Shown here one piece after another: positions 5,034 to 6,140 of a stretch of DNA of 6,140 bases. Each line of letters starts with the position of its first letter. Positions within the stretch are counted from its first letter, which is position 1. The DNA comes from Bacteroidota bacterium (GTDB lineage Bacteria; Bacteroidota; Ignavibacteria; Kryptoniales; JAKASW01), in contig JAJYJD010000217.1 of assembly GCA_021789755.1 (NCBI GenBank), positions 1-6,140 of the forward strand, in the 5' to 3' direction. The notes beneath the pieces are model-generated. The model had not been told where the DNA came from. It saw only the letters and a program-made list of their open reading frames with translations, and did no database searches. The position numbers and the translations under genes are program-made.

Positions 5034-6140
5034 ATGAAGACCATGAAGAAAATCTCGGCACTCGCGAGAGGATCGGTTCCGACTTATGAATTTGACATTT
5101 CCCGAAAGTCCCGCGACAAGTACGGCTTTGAGGAGCCGTTCTTTTCAATCACCGGTGATGTGCTGTTCCTGAATTCCCGCGCGGCGCAATCGTTCGCGTC
5201 GAAGATAAACGAAAAAAGAAAACACAGTCGCGCGGTCCCGGATGTTGACGCTGCTGCACTGGTTTCAGCGAGCGAAATAAACGCTATGGGACTCCTGCAC
5301 GAAGTACTTCACTTCGTTATCGATTCATATGTGAACGACAGTAACCCCGATGCTTTCTTCAAGCTGGATGATTGGCTTAAGAAAAGTATGGGTGAAAAAG
5401 AAATCACCCGCTCTCAGACGACTTTTGTGGAATTGTTTCCTCCGACGCCGGTGTATCGTAAACAGGAAACGGCACAGGATTTCATCGCCAGAGATGAAGG
5501 CGGAATCGCCAGGAATCATATAGTTCTCAAGGAGCTCATACTCCTTTGGCTGGAGAACAGGAATCCGGCATTCGCACCGATTTCCGAATTGATCGACGAT
5601 TCTACTCTGGAGAAGAAATGTTCTTACCTTCAACTCATTTCTCAAACGGACAATTTTTTCGACACTCAGGCAAAGTACGGACCTGCCAATTCACCTCTGA
5701 TCAAAATGCTACTGGCGCCTATCGAAGCCCATCCCGATTCTATAATCGACCAGCTTCAGTTCATCGCGAAGAACTGGGAAAGTATACTCGGAAAATCGCC
5801 GTATCTCAGACGCCTGCTCGGAGCGATGGATTTCATAAAAGAAGAGGGAAAGTATTTCCTGATGCTGGAACAGGCTCAGGCAGACAGGGCGAAAATGCCG
5901 AAGGTAAGGAAGGCAGGGTTCGAGGGGTTCGGCGAAAAAGGATCTCAGCCGGTTCTTAGATTTGGCGGGTCAGAATCGGAGCCGGAAAATTTCAGCGCTG
6001 ACCTCAACTGGATGCCGAGGCTTGTGCTGATAGCAAAGAATGCTTTTGTCTGGCTGGACCAGCTGAGCAAAAACTATCAGCGGCCGATCACACGGCTCGA
6101 TCAAATCCCCGACGAAGAGCTTGCGATGCTGGCGCGGCGT
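5034..6140 (+). CDS. Large alpha-amylase-family (GH13-type) protein, N-terminal region only; 3' end outside the window
   Basis: The frame is open from the ATG at 5034 to the window edge (369 codons). The first 320 residues are a mainly helical region with no signal peptide, so the protein is probably cytoplasmic; recognisable parts include NAMGLLHEVLHFVID (83-97) and LLWLENRNPAF (170-180). Residues 325-369, with NWMPRLVLIAKNAFVWLDQL (325-344) and RPITRLDQIPDEEL (350-363), match what I recall as the entry to the catalytic barrel of a family of long (over 1000 aa) GH13-type alpha-amylase-like proteins. The diagnostic GH13 catalytic motifs lie beyond the window, so the enzyme assignment rests on remembered family similarity. 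A role in cleaving or rearranging alpha-glucans is inferred. A second Met at residue 4 (5043) is an equally possible start; upstream there is only an A-rich AAAAAGAAA and no clear Shine-Dalgarno. The gene is divergent from the lipoprotein gene. Confidence 0.75.
   Translation, partial: MKTMKKISALARGSVPTYEFDISRKSRDKYGFEEPFFSITGDVLFLNSRAAQSFASKINEKRKHSRAVPDVDAAALVSASEINAMGLLHEVLHFVIDSYVNDSNPDAFFKLDDWLKKSMGEKEITRSQTTFVELFPPTPVYRKQETAQDFIARDEGGIARNHIVLKELILLWLENRNPAFAPISELIDDSTLEKKCSYLQLISQTDNFFDTQAKYGPANSPLIKMLLAPIEAHPDSIIDQLQFIAKNWESILGKSPYLRRLLGAMDFIKEEGKYFLMLEQAQADRAKMPKVRKAGFEGFGEKGSQPVLRFGGSESEPENFSADLNWMPRLVLIAKNAFVWLDQLSKNYQRPITRLDQIPDEELAMLARR

Noticed and set aside
5325..5959. Open frames 5325-5645 (minus) and 5546-5959 (plus)
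   Set aside because: Both are out of frame with the long reading frame from 5034 to the window end, which carries the GH13-type family signature.

Overview
The window reads as chromosomal DNA from a Gram-negative bacterium of moderate GC content. The signs are an outer-membrane-type lipoprotein with YbgF/CpoB architecture, a housekeeping uvrA, and a long GH13-type protein that I associate with FCB-group, Ignavibacteria-like and Chloroflexi-like genomes. No ribosomal or marker gene is present, so the Bacteroidota/Ignavibacteriota-like placement is an inference. No CRISPR array, tRNA, rRNA or insertion sequence was seen, and no gene-free stretch exceeds about 210 bases.

Layout. Positions 1-1276 (minus) hold the N-terminal 425 residues of excinuclease subunit UvrA, running off the left edge. 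A 171-base divergent intergenic region (1277-1447) has two overlapping opposite -10-like hexamers and several inverted repeats. It drives a two-gene plus-strand unit: an uncharacterised ATP-grasp ligase-like protein (1448-2362) and, three bases after its stop codon, a 547-residue fusion (2366-4009). The fusion joins a DEDDh DnaQ-type exonuclease to a UvrC-like half: GIY-YIG nuclease, four-cysteine cluster and UVR motif. A minus-strand lipoprotein with a coiled coil and TPRs (4046-4825) converges on this unit. A strong hairpin terminator between them overlaps the last codons of the fusion gene. The lipoprotein gene has a good -35/-10 pair and Shine-Dalgarno. A second divergent region (4826-5033) carries a small REP-like palindrome and leads into the first 369 codons of a large alpha-amylase-family (GH13-type) protein running off the right edge.

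How the genes may work together. UvrA here retains the UvrB-binding region, and the divergent fusion protein retains a UVR motif, which in UvrC contacts UvrB. The left two thirds therefore look like a nucleotide-excision-repair-related neighbourhood in which an incision nuclease (GIY-YIG) and a 3'-5' exonuclease share one chain and are co-transcribed with an ATP-grasp enzyme of unknown substrate. The fusion type is known in other bacteria. The pairing with the ATP-grasp gene and the placement opposite uvrA are the parts most worth following up. The right third (lipoprotein and GH13-type gene) has no evident link to repair.
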